DNA from: CAIOSQ01 sp044359885
GTDB taxonomy: Bacteria; Pseudomonadota; Alphaproteobacteria; CACIAM-22H2
Direction: 5' to 3'
Assembly (NCBI GenBank): GCA_044359885.1
Contig: JBIKLI010000250.1
Span: forward strand, 1-6,725
Length of the DNA: 6,725 nucleotides
The notes below the pieces were generated by a model. The model was not told the origin of the DNA, did no database searches, and worked only from the letters and a program-made list of their open reading frames with translations. The position numbers and the translations under genes are program-made. Shown here piece after piece: positions 1 to 5,610 of this stretch; the stretch's first letter is position 1, and every line of letters starts with the position of its first letter.

Positions 1-1913
1 GCCTGGCCGGACGGGACGCCCGTGGCCACGACGAGCATCTCGGACGACGGGGTGGCGTCCCCATCCGCGATCCGGCCATGCGCCAGTGGTGCCGGGGCAG
101 CGGCACCGGCCGGTGCGGTGGCCGGTGCGGCCGCCGGCGCACTCGCCACGAAGGTGCTGGATGCCGCCGCGCCGTCGGCCGGGATCGGGTGCGATCGCGG
201 CATCGACGGCGTCAGGGCGGCGGCGGGACGCGCGGGTGCCGGGTCGGCGGCGGTCCGGGGCAGGGGGGCGCTGGCTTTCGGCGCCAAGCCTTCGGCAAAC
301 GGCGACGCGGCCGGATCGTGCGACGGCGATGACCCGGACGGCACCGCGCCCGAGCCCGAAGACACGCCGGCGCCTTCGCGAGGCACCGCGGCAGCGGAAG
401 CCTCGGCCGCTGGTCGAGCGACGGCGGCAGGCAGGTCGACGGCCTGACCCTTCGCCGGGGGGGGCGCCGGTGCAGCCATGCTTGCGGCCAGGATGGCAGG
501 GCTCGGGACCAGTCCGTCCAGGCCGGCGGCCGGCGCCGGGCTGGCGGCGGGGGCCGGATCCAGGGTCGCCGCGCGCGCCATGGGCGCGTCGTCCACCAGA
601 CGCAAGGCGGACATGGCATCGGTCCCGCCAGCCGATGGCAACTCGTCCAGAGCCCCGTCAGGCAGAACGCCCGGCGTGTCGGGTCCGGCCGCGAGTTTGG
701 CGGATGCGCCGCCCAGGCCTGCGGTCCGGGCGGACGCCGCGCCGGTCGCCGACGGCGTCGCGGCGATCGGCGGACGCGTCGGGTCAAGACCGGCGACCGG
801 TCCGTCCGCTTGCAGGCCCGCGATCGGACCCGACTGGAGCGCTGGATCGCTTCCTGCCAGTCCCGGCTTTCGCACGGGGTTCGGATTGGACGCGTGCGTG
901 ACGGCACGGGGTTCGCCGCCGACAAGAGATGCCGAGGTCTCGGCCGCGGCGGGCACCAAGCGGACAAGGGCGCTGGCCGCAGAGAGCATGGCGCGCCCGG
1001 CGAGCGGCGCCGTGCTCGCATCATCCGCTTCCGCCAATGCGGCATCCCGCATCACCGTCTCGATGCCCATGGCCAAGTGTGGCGGCGGCGCGGCCGTCTT
1101 CGTGGGCATCTCTGGGAGAGCCGCGGTGGCGGATCTCAAGCCGGCAGCAGGCGACACCGGGGGCAACCTGGTGCCGACATCGGCTGGGAGGAGGCTCGGA
1201 TGAGCCCACCCCAGCGCTGCGGCATCCGGCACGGTCGGGGCGACGGCTGGGGACGAGGCGACCGTTGCTGTGGCTTGCCTGTTCGCCGGCGCCGCCTCGG
1301 GTATTGGCGTCGATGTCGGGCTGGCGGCGACCGATGCCGGCGGCGGAGCGGTGCCGAATGCCGGCGCAACTGCGATTGCGTCTGGGGTCGCTGCCGATGC
1401 GGCTTCTGGCGTCGCCGCGGCGGTGGCCAGGGAAGAGGGGGCCGTGGCTGGTCGCGTCACGGTCGCGGTCGCGGTCTGGGCGGCAGCGGCGAACTTCGCG
1501 GCCGTCTCCGGCGAGGGCTGCAGCGGCAGGGGATCGGTGCCTTGGGTGACCGCGCCTGGCGCAGCGATGGCTGCCGCCGTCTCGGCGGTCCGGATGGTGG
1601 CGCCGTGGGCCGTCGGTAAAGCAGTCTGCGCGAAGCCTTGCGAGGCGATGGGCAGGAGGCCCGCCGGGATTGGCCGCGCGCCAGTGGCGGGAACGGGGGG
1701 CGGCAAGATGCCGCCACCTGTGATCTCGGGACCGGCCGCTGCCGGCGCCGCCACCGCGCCGTTGCCACGGGGCGCCGTCACCGCTGCCAGGAACGCAGCG
1801 AAACCCGGATCCGTCGGCGACGACGACCCGGGTGCGGCCCCGGCGGGAATGCCCACGGCGAGGAGCGGCGTCACCGCGGTAGCGAGGCTGAGGCTGGGGT
1901 CGCGAGATATCAC
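1..1913 (-). CDS. fliK: Probable flagellar hook-length control protein FliK, N-terminal part (3' end outside window)
   Basis: One uninterrupted minus-strand frame of 637 codons starts at GTG 1913-1911 and leaves the window without a stop; an in-frame TGA lies three codons upstream of the GTG. The protein starts VISRDPSLSLATAVTPLLAV, then PTDPGFAAFLAAVTA, then a very long low-complexity stretch rich in Ala, Pro, Thr, Ser and Gly with almost no aromatic residues or Cys. FliK is a secreted ruler that measures the hook and switches the export gate to filament substrates; its N-terminal part is typically disordered and Ala/Pro-rich. The conserved C-terminal FliK domain (Flg_hook) would lie beyond the left edge, so the name rests on composition, the F-x-x-F-L-type N-terminus, the sigma-54 promoter and the neighbouring flagellins. 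The opposite strand shares its wobble positions and gives only broken Gly/Arg-rich shadow frames. It could instead be another disordered, secreted flagellar protein. Confidence is high for the reading frame and moderate for the name. Confidence 0.68.
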   Translation of the reverse strand, partial: MISRDPSLSLATAVTPLLAVGIPAGAAPGSSSPTDPGFAAFLAAVTAPRGNGAVAAPAAAGPEITGGGILPPPVPATGARPIPAGLLPIASQGFAQTALPTAHGATIRTAETAAAIAAPGAVTQGTDPLPLQPSPETAAKFAAAAQTATATVTRPATAPSSLATAAATPEAASAATPDAIAVAPAFGTAPPPASVAASPTSTPIPEAAPANRQATATVASSPAVAPTVPDAAALGWAHPSLLPADVGTRLPPVSPAAGLRSATAALPEMPTKTAAPPPHLAMGIETVMRDAALAEADDASTAPLAGRAMLSAASALVRLVPAAAETSASLVGGEPRAVTHASNPNPVRKPGLAGSDPALQSGPIAGLQADGPVAGLDPTRPPIAATPSATGAASARTAGLGGASAKLAAGPDTPGVLPDGALDELPSAGGTDAMSALRLVDDAPMARAATLDPAPAASPAPAAGLDGLVPSPAILAASMAAPAPPPAKGQAVDLPAAVARPAAEASAAAVPREGAGVSSGSGAVPSGSSPSHDPAASPFAEGLAPKASAPLPRTAADPAPARPAAALTPSMPRSHPIPADGAAASSTFVASAPAAAPATAPAGAAAPAPLAHGRIADGDATPSSEMLVVATGVPSGQ

Positions 1914-1924
1914 GCGCTCCGTTC

Positions 1925-1940
1925 AGCAATCTTCGGGCCA
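1925..1940 (-). promoter_or_regulatory. Sigma-54 promoter of the fliK-like gene
   Basis: Read on the minus strand this is TGGCCCG-AAGA-TTGCT, one mismatch from the sigma-54 consensus TGGCACG-N4-TTGCW, with exact GG-N10-GC spacing (GG at 1939-1938, GC at 1927-1926). Counting the final C as -12 puts transcription start at about 1914, at the base before the GTG codon. The message would thus be leaderless or nearly so. Confidence 0.7.
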
Positions 1941-2003
1941 ATCACGACGGCGATGCAAAATATTGAAAATGCTTATATTTTTGCGTCAACCGGCGCAGCG
2001 GGG

Positions 2004-2037
2004 GCCGCACCGGGCCGTCGTTCCGGCCCGGTGCGGC
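2004..2037. repeat. Perfect 14-bp inverted repeat (hairpin) in the divergent control region
   Basis: GCCGCACCGGGCCG at 2004-2017 pairs perfectly with 2024-2037 around the six-base spacer TCGTTC. No T tract follows on either strand, so it is not a standard terminator. Its right arm overlaps the start of the FlbD-like box at 2034-2050. It may be a protein-binding palindrome or a transcription-insulating hairpin; the role is unknown. Confidence 0.6.
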
Positions 2038-2050
2038 AATTCCTGCAGGG
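2034..2050. promoter_or_regulatory. FlbD/ftr-like box, probably serving the fliK-like gene
   Basis: GGCA-ATTCC-TGCA at 2035-2047 has one mismatch to the GGCA-N5-TGCC boxes found before the flagellins. It lies about 96 bp upstream of the -24 element of the minus-strand fliK promoter, a normal sigma-54 enhancer distance. A weaker second copy, GGTC-GGTCT-TGCC, follows at 2057-2069, 22 bp further on. Assignment to fliK is inferred from position. Confidence 0.45.
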
Positions 2051-2064
2051 TCGGTCGGTCGGTC
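2049..2064. repeat. Tetranucleotide repeat (GGTC)x4
   Basis: Four perfect copies of GGTC sit between the box assigned to fliK and the three boxes assigned to fla1. Four copies is short, so chance is plausible. Confidence 0.5.
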
Positions 2065-2103
2065 TTGCCCGGTCCGGCCGCATGACGGAACCCGTCGCGG
2101 ACC

Positions 2104-2157
2104 GGCACAAATTGCCCGTCGCGGCAAAACTTGCCCGATCTCCCGGCAAAACCTGCC
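2104..2157 (+). promoter_or_regulatory. Three FlbD/ftr-like enhancer boxes upstream of fla1
   Basis: Three perfect GGCA-N5-TGCC boxes lie at 2104-2116, 2123-2135 and 2145-2157, with spacers CAAAT, AAACT and AAACC and start-to-start spacing of 19 and 22 bp. They resemble the ftr elements (core CGGC..AA...GCC) bound by FlbD, the NtrC-type activator of sigma-54 flagellar promoters in Caulobacter. The last box ends 77 bp before the -24 GG. The arrangement is seen in the sequence; the binding protein is inferred. Confidence 0.72.
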
Positions 2158-2191
2158 GTGATCGCGGGGCGAGAGGCGCGACGCATTTTTC

Positions 2192-2204
2192 TAACCCTAT
2201 GACT
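2192..2204 (-). promoter_or_regulatory. Degenerate IHF-like site upstream of fla1
   Basis: TAACCCTATGACT only partly fits the IHF consensus (YAANNNNYTGATW in this orientation). Its centre is 36 bp upstream of the -24 GG, the same place as the better sites before fla2 and fla3. Position is the main argument. Confidence 0.3.
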
Positions 2205-2232
2205 TTCAACGCATAATTTTTTTTAACCAGGG

Positions 2233-2248
2233 CGGCACGGGTGTTGCA
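2233..2248 (+). promoter_or_regulatory. Sigma-54 promoter of fla1
   Basis: CGGCACG-GGTG-TTGCA matches the sigma-54 consensus except for the first base, with GG at 2234-2235 and GC at 2246-2247 separated by exactly 10 bases. Predicted transcription start is about 2259, giving an 87-nt leader. An AT-rich tract at 2215-2225 lies just upstream. Confidence 0.85.
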
Positions 2249-2300
2249 TAGGGCCGCATGCCGGCGAGAAGTCTGCCCTCAGAAGGAGGGTGGGGCCGGC

Positions 2301-2319
2301 CCGGACCAGAAACGTCCGG
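2301..2319 (+). promoter_or_regulatory. Conserved leader hairpin of fla1 mRNA
   Basis: CCGGACCAGAAACGTCCGG forms a 6-bp stem with loop CAGAAAC, ending 26 nt before the ATG. The identical 19 bases occur before fla3, and a variant that keeps the stem occurs before fla2. A second possible small hairpin lies at 2263-2277 near the 5' end. In Caulobacter the flagellin leader is the target of FlbT, which controls message stability; a similar role here is inferred. Confidence 0.6.
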
Positions 2320-2345
2320 CCATCCAAGAAGAGGAGTGATCCAGA

Positions 2346-3152
2346 ATGAGTTCCGTGAACACCAATATTGGGGCTTTGCTGGCGCAGAAATTCCTGCGCT
2401 CGACGGCCTCGGACCTGGTGACCACCCAGAACCGCGTCTCGAGCGGTCTGCGCGTGTCCACCGTCACAGACGACGCCTCCAGCTTTGCCGTCGCTTCCGG
2501 GATCCGGGGCGACATCAAGGCCTATACTGCGGTGGCCGCTGCCCTCCAGGGCTCGACCGTCGCGGCGACGGTGGCGATCTCCGCCGGCGAGACGATCAGC
2601 AACCGTATCGGCGACATCAAGGCGAAACTCGTCCAGCTCTCGGACGAGTCGCTGAGCACGGCCAGTCGGGATACCTATCAGGCCGACCTCGACTCCATGG
2701 TCGCGGAGGTCAACGACTACCTGTCCCAGGCCGAGTACAATGGCCGGAATCTGCTGGGCGTCGATTCCGGCAACAACATGGTGGTCGTCGGCAATATCGA
2801 CGGGTCGTCGATCGAGGTGCGCGACAACGAAGTCGCCGATCTCGATTTCGGCGGCGACATCACCGACAACGCCACGGCGCAGACCGCGTTGACCGACCTG
2901 ACGGCCTTCAAGGGTACGCTCGACGAAGCTCTCGCCAATCTCGGCTCCGATGTCCAGCGTATCAGGTCGCAGACCGAGTTCATCAAGCAGACCGAGGAGA
3001 CCGTGAAGATCGGCCTCGGCGCCCTGGTCGACGCCGACCTTGCGAAGGAATCGGCGAACCTGACCTCGTTGCAGGTGCGCCAGCAGCTCGGCATCCAGGC
3101 GATCGGGATCGCGAACACCTCGCCCCAGTCGCTGCTCGGATTGTTCCGCTGA
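2346..3152 (+). CDS. Flagellin 1 (fla1), 268 residues
   Basis: Flagellin, the secreted filament subunit. Residues 1-138 are the N-terminal D0/D1 helical part, with VNTN at 4-7, QNRVSSGLRV at 28-37, TDDASSFAVA at 41-50 and YNGRNLLG at 131-138. Residues 139-190 are a short variable section in place of D2/D3 surface domains. From about 191 the C-terminal D1/D0 helices follow, with EFIKQTEETV at 211-220, LVDADLAKES and an end IAN..PQSLLGLFR. The protein has no Cys or Trp and no cleaved signal peptide, as expected for flagellar type III export. The start is set by GAGGAG at 2331-2336, nine bases before the ATG. By hand count it differs from fla2 at about 35 positions plus one single-residue indel. 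It has its own sigma-54 promoter and terminator. Caulobacter-type fljK is the nearest named relative in role, but I assign no symbol. The family is certain. Confidence 0.97.
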   Translation: MSSVNTNIGALLAQKFLRSTASDLVTTQNRVSSGLRVSTVTDDASSFAVASGIRGDIKAYTAVAAALQGSTVAATVAISAGETISNRIGDIKAKLVQLSDESLSTASRDTYQADLDSMVAEVNDYLSQAEYNGRNLLGVDSGNNMVVVGNIDGSSIEVRDNEVADLDFGGDITDNATAQTALTDLTAFKGTLDEALANLGSDVQRIRSQTEFIKQTEETVKIGLGALVDADLAKESANLTSLQVRQQLGIQAIGIANTSPQSLLGLFR

Positions 3153-3172
3153 GGCCGGCACTCTAGGTACGG

Positions 3173-3199
3173 CGGCGGCCGGCGCCCCGCCGGCCGCCG
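3173..3199 (+). repeat. Strong hairpin just after fla1
   Basis: A 12-bp perfect GC stem (3173-3184 with 3188-3199) has a CCC spacer and no T tract. It precedes the true terminator at 3226 and may protect the 3' end of the message or reinforce termination. Confidence 0.6.
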
Positions 3200-3225
3200 T
3201 CAGACCCACGCCACAGCCACGAACG

Positions 3226-3263
3226 CGCCGCTCCCGGGAGCCCCCGGGAGCGGCGTTTTCGTT
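3226..3263 (+). terminator. Rho-independent terminator of fla1
   Basis: A perfect 13-bp stem, CGCCGCTCCCGGG (3226-3238) with 3243-3255, has loop AGCC and is followed at once by TTTTCGTTT. This separates fla1 from fla2. Confidence 0.9.
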
Positions 3264-3310
3264 TGGGCTTCTGTCTTCGTCGAGGGGTCGCGTCGGGCAG
3301 CATGGAGGCG

Positions 3311-3365
3311 GGCAGGAATTGCCGCGCTGGGCAAATCCTGCCGGTGCGGGGCGGAAAAACCTGCC
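3311..3365 (+). promoter_or_regulatory. Three FlbD/ftr-like enhancer boxes upstream of fla2
   Basis: Two perfect boxes, GGCA-GGAAT-TGCC (3311-3323) and GGCA-AATCC-TGCC (3330-3342), and a third with one mismatch, GGAA-AAACC-TGCC (3353-3365). Start-to-start spacing is 19 and 23 bp, close to the 19 and 22 before fla1. The last box ends 77 bp before the -24 GG, the same as for fla1 and fla3. Confidence 0.7.
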
Positions 3366-3399
3366 GGTCGGGACGATCCCGGAGATGGGTGACATTCGC

Positions 3400-3412
3400 T
3401 AAGCAGTTGAAA
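3400..3412 (-). promoter_or_regulatory. IHF-like site upstream of fla2
   Basis: On the minus strand TTTCAA-CTGC-TTA matches the IHF consensus WATCAR-N4-TTR with one mismatch. It lies in an AT-rich stretch between the enhancer boxes and the promoter, centred 36 bp upstream of the -24 GG, where bending could bring the activator to sigma-54 polymerase. Confidence 0.5.
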
Positions 3413-3440
3413 TTGTTTATAATCGTATTTGTGTACAATT

Positions 3441-3456
3441 CGGCATAATTATTGCG
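3441..3456 (+). promoter_or_regulatory. Sigma-54 promoter of fla2
   Basis: CGGCATA-ATTA-TTGCG has GG at 3442-3443 and GC at 3454-3455 with exact 10-base spacing. The match at the edges is a little weaker than for fla1 and fla4. Predicted start is about 3467, giving an 88-nt leader. Confidence 0.8.
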
Positions 3457-3470
3457 AGGGGCCGCAAGCC

Positions 3471-3485
3471 GGCAGAAGGTCTGCC
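3471..3485 (+). repeat. Small 5' leader hairpin of fla2
   Basis: GGCAGA-AGG-TCTGCC forms a perfect 6-bp stem within five bases of the predicted transcript start. fla1 has a related, bulged version at 2263-2277. It could stabilise the 5' end; fla3 does not keep this sequence. Confidence 0.45.
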
Positions 3486-3509
3486 CTCAGAACGAGGTCA
3501 GCGGCCGGC

Positions 3510-3528
3510 CCGGGCGCGAAGCGTCCGG
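3510..3528 (+). promoter_or_regulatory. Conserved leader hairpin of fla2 mRNA
   Basis: CCGGGCGC-GAA-GCGTCCGG forms an 8-bp stem with one G-U pair. It aligns with the fla1 and fla3 hairpin, where that pair is A-U, so the change keeps pairing. It ends 26 nt before the ATG, exactly as in fla1. Confidence 0.6.
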
Positions 3529-3554
3529 CCATCCAAGAAAAGGAGCGACCCAGA

Positions 3555-4364
3555 ATGAGTTCCGTCAACACCAATGTCGGGGCGTTGCTGGCGCAGAAAT
3601 TCCTGCGCTCGACCGCCGCCGATCTCGTCACCACCCAGAACCGCGTCTCCAGCGGTCTGCGCGTGTCCACGGTCACCGACGACGCGTCCAGCTTTGCCGT
3701 CGCCTCGGGGATCAAGGGCGACATCAAGGGCTACACGGCGGTCGCCGCCGCCCTCCAGGGCTCGACCGTCGCCGCCACCGTCGCCATCTCGGCCGGCGAG
3801 ACGATCAGCAACCGCGTCGGCGACATCAAGGCGAAGCTCGTCCAGCTCTCCGACGAGTCGCTGAGCACCGCCAGCCGGGAGACCTACCAGACCGATCTCG
3901 ACTCCATGGTCTCGGAGGTCAACGACTACCTGGCCCAGGCCGAGTACAATGGCCGCAACCTGCTCGGCACCAGCGGCAGCGGCAGCAACCTCGTCGTCGT
4001 CGGCAACATCGACGGCTCGTCCATCACCGTCCGCAACAACGACGTCGCCGATCTCGATTTCGGCGGCGACATCACCGACAACGCGGCCGCGGCGACGGCA
4101 CTGGACGACCTCGCGACGTTCAAGGCCAATCTCGACACCGCCCTTGCCAATCTCGGCTCGGACGTGCTGCGCGTGAAGTCGCAGACCGAGTTCATCAAGC
4201 AGACCGAGGAAACCGTGAAGATCGGCCTCGGCGCCCTGGTCGACGCCGACCTGGCCAAGGAGTCCGCGACGCTGACCTCCCTGCAGGTCCGCCAGCAGCT
4301 CGGCGTCCAGTCCATCGGCATCGCCAACGGCGCGCCGCAGACGCTGCTCGGCCTCTTCCGCTGA
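3555..4364 (+). CDS. Flagellin 2 (fla2), 269 residues
   Basis: Filament flagellin, the closest relative of fla1 in the window. The N-terminal D0/D1 part (1-138) differs from fla1 at only nine positions, among them I8V, S22A, R54K and A59G. The variable centre starts TSGSGSNLVVV at 139, one residue longer than fla1. The C-terminal part carries TEFIKQTEET (211-220), LVDADLAKES and ends GAPQTLLGLFR. It has no Cys or Trp. The start is the ATG preceded by AGGAG at 3541-3545 with nine bases between; it aligns with fla1, so the longer in-frame extension upstream, which would cover the leader hairpin, is not used. Leader and promoter also resemble those of fla1, so the duplicated unit included its control region. 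The family is certain; relative abundance in the filament cannot be told from sequence. Confidence 0.97.
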   Translation: MSSVNTNVGALLAQKFLRSTAADLVTTQNRVSSGLRVSTVTDDASSFAVASGIKGDIKGYTAVAAALQGSTVAATVAISAGETISNRVGDIKAKLVQLSDESLSTASRETYQTDLDSMVSEVNDYLAQAEYNGRNLLGTSGSGSNLVVVGNIDGSSITVRNNDVADLDFGGDITDNAAAATALDDLATFKANLDTALANLGSDVLRVKSQTEFIKQTEETVKIGLGALVDADLAKESATLTSLQVRQQLGVQSIGIANGAPQTLLGLFR

Positions 4365-4437
4365 TCAAGGCCTGACGGTCTCGCGCCGCGGCCGGGTCCA
4401 AACCGGCCGCCGCGCCGGCCGACTCCACCCAGAACAC

Positions 4438-4481
4438 CACGCCGCCGTCCCGGCCAGAAGGCCGGGGCGGCGTGTCGTTTT
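4438..4481 (+). terminator. Rho-independent terminator of fla2
   Basis: CACGCCGC (with a three-base bulge) and CCCGGCC pair with GGCCGGG and GCGGCGTG around loop AGAA, followed by TCGTTTT. A further GC hairpin around 4386-4413 lies between the stop codon and this terminator, as after fla1. Confidence 0.85.
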
Positions 4482-4510
4482 CGGGCTCGTTTCGCGCCGC
4501 GCGATCGGAC

Positions 4511-4567
4511 GGCAGTTCCTGCCGCGCCCGGATCGGCAAATCCCGGCCTGGCCGGGCAGAACTTGCC
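4511..4567 (+). promoter_or_regulatory. Three FlbD/ftr-like enhancer boxes upstream of fla3
   Basis: GGCA-GTTCC-TGCC (4511-4523) and GGCA-GAACT-TGCC (4555-4567) are perfect; the middle one, GGCA-AATCC-CGGC (4535-4547), has a degenerate right half. Start-to-start spacing is 24 and 20 bp. The last box again ends 77 bp before the -24 GG. Confidence 0.7.
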
Positions 4568-4600
4568 GGGCGCCGCCGCGCGATCCGGGAAGAAAGTCCC

Positions 4601-4613
4601 CAAGACATTGATT
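4601..4613 (-). promoter_or_regulatory. IHF consensus site upstream of fla3
   Basis: On the minus strand AATCAA-TGTC-TTG is a full match to the IHF consensus WATCAR-N4-TTR. Its centre is 37 bp upstream of the -24 GG, between the enhancer boxes and the promoter. Confidence 0.65.
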
Positions 4614-4642
4614 TATATGAAACTCCCGTGCCGGCCGGCGAT

Positions 4643-4658
4643 TGGCATCGCTTTTGCC
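4643..4658 (+). promoter_or_regulatory. Sigma-54 promoter of fla3
   Basis: TGGCATC-GCTT-TTGCC has GG at 4644-4645 and GC at 4656-4657, exactly 10 bases apart. Predicted start is about 4669, giving an 87-nt leader, the same length as for fla1. Confidence 0.82.
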
Positions 4659-4711
4659 GGGGATGGCGCGTCACGTGGTCTTCGTCCCCGCGGTTGGGGG
4701 CGGCACGCGGC

Positions 4712-4730
4712 CCGGACCAGAAACGTCCGG
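4712..4730 (+). promoter_or_regulatory. Conserved leader hairpin of fla3 mRNA
   Basis: CCGGACCAGAAACGTCCGG is identical to the fla1 hairpin although most of the surrounding leader has diverged. It ends 25 nt before the ATG. Preserving an exact stem and loop in a diverged leader points to selection on this element. Confidence 0.62.
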
Positions 4731-4755
4731 CTTTCCTAGAACGGGAGAACCAACC

Positions 4756-5556
4756 ATGACTTCGGTCAACACCAATATCGGTGCGATCCTCGCTCAGAAG
4801 TTCCTGCGGGTGAATGCCGCAGAACTGGCCACGACCCAGAACCGCGTCTCCAGCGGTCTCAGGGTCGCCACGGTCACCGATGACGCCTCGTCCTTCGCGG
4901 TTGCGGCGGGCATCCGGGGCGACATCAAGGCCTACACCGCTGTCGCGGCGGCCCTCCAGGGGGGCGTCACGGCTGGAACGGTGGCGGTCTCGGCGGGCGA
5001 ACAGGTCAGCAACCGTATTGGCGACATCAAGGCGAAGCTCGTCCAGCTTTCGGACGAATCGCTGAGTTCCGCAAGTCGCGACACCTACAACGCCGATCTG
5101 GCGTCGATGGTGGAAGAGGTGAACAACTATCTGGCACAGGCGGAGTACACGGGCCGGAACCTGCTCGGGAGTGGCGGCGACGATCTTCTGATCGTCAGCA
5201 ACATCGACGGCGCCGCGGTGACGCTGCGCAACAACGATGTCGCCGACCTCGCGATCGGTTCCATCGCGGGGAACGCCGAAGCGCAGACCGCGCTCGACGA
5301 CCTCGCGACGTTCAAGGGAGAACTGGACACGGCACTGGCGAATCTCGGCGCCGATCTCACCCGGATCAAGTCGCAGACCGAGTTCATCAAGCAGACCGAG
5401 GAAACCGTGCGTATCGGTCTCGGCGCGCTCGTGGACGCGGATCTCGCCCGGGAGTCGGCTCAGTTGTCCGCCAACCAGGTCCGGCAGCAGCTCGGTGTAC
5501 AGGCGATCGGCATCGCCAACCAGCAGCCGCAGACGCTGTTGGGTCTGTTCCGCTGA
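4756..5556 (+). CDS. Flagellin 3 (fla3), 266 residues
   Basis: Filament flagellin of the same family, moderately diverged from fla1 and fla2. The N-terminal helical part (1-138) keeps SVNTN, QNRVSSGLRV, TDDASSFAVA and YTGRNLLG but replaces the fla1 stretch STVAATVAISAGETIS by GVTAGTVAVSAGEQVS. The variable centre is the shortest of the four and reads SGGDDLLIVSNIDGAAV from 139. The C-terminal part has TEFIKQTEETVRI, LVDADLARESAQL and ends QQPQTLLGLFR. No Cys or Trp is present. The start is the ATG with GGGAG at 4743-4747, eight bases upstream; an in-frame extension further upstream would cover the leader hairpin and is rejected. It has its own sigma-54 promoter with three boxes and its own terminator. 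The family is certain. Confidence 0.97.
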   Translation: MTSVNTNIGAILAQKFLRVNAAELATTQNRVSSGLRVATVTDDASSFAVAAGIRGDIKAYTAVAAALQGGVTAGTVAVSAGEQVSNRIGDIKAKLVQLSDESLSSASRDTYNADLASMVEEVNNYLAQAEYTGRNLLGSGGDDLLIVSNIDGAAVTLRNNDVADLAIGSIAGNAEAQTALDDLATFKGELDTALANLGADLTRIKSQTEFIKQTEETVRIGLGALVDADLARESAQLSANQVRQQLGVQAIGIANQQPQTLLGLFR

Positions 5557-5562
5557 GGCCAG

Positions 5563-5602
5563 CCATCGAAGCGGCCGGGATTTTCCCGGCCGCCTCCGAT
5601 GG
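5563..5602 (+). repeat. Hairpin just after fla3
   Basis: GCGGCCGGG (5571-5579) pairs with 5585-5593 around ATTTT. An outer stem, CCATCG with CGATGG, extends it to 5563-5602. It has no T tract and sits directly before the terminator, repeating the two-hairpin layout seen after fla1. Confidence 0.65.
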
Positions 5603-5610
5603 AACTACCC

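Noticed and set aside
1950..1989. Sigma-70-like promoter for the minus-strand gene (TTGACG at 1989-1984 with AT-rich sequence after it)
   Set aside because: No good -10 hexamer lies at 16-18 bp, whereas a near-perfect sigma-54 site is present downstream. A weak secondary promoter cannot be excluded.
2004..2037. The 14-bp palindrome as a rho-independent terminator
   Set aside because: No T tract follows on either strand and no gene ends nearby.
22..2085. Three plus-strand open frames (22-447, 478-1203, 1270-2085) rich in Ala, Gly and Arg
   Set aside because: They share wobble positions with the uninterrupted minus-strand fliK-like frame, are broken by stops, have no good ribosome sites, and the last runs into the fla1 control region.
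2258..2300. Possible upstream open frame starting at the ATG near the fla1 transcript start
   Set aside because: The aligned fla2 leader has AAG there, no ribosome site precedes it, and the frame runs into fla1 out of frame.
2223..3395. A 390-codon open frame on the minus strand covering fla1
   Set aside because: It lies opposite a certain flagellin gene and exists because GC-rich wobble positions suppress stops. It covers the fla1 promoter and terminator and shows no recognisable domain.
3429..3554. Longer N-terminus for fla2 from an upstream in-frame start (and likewise 4642-4755 for fla3)
   Set aside because: The extra codons cover the sigma-54 promoter or leader hairpin, do not align with flagellins, and the Shine-Dalgarno and family alignment support the starts at 3555 and 4756.
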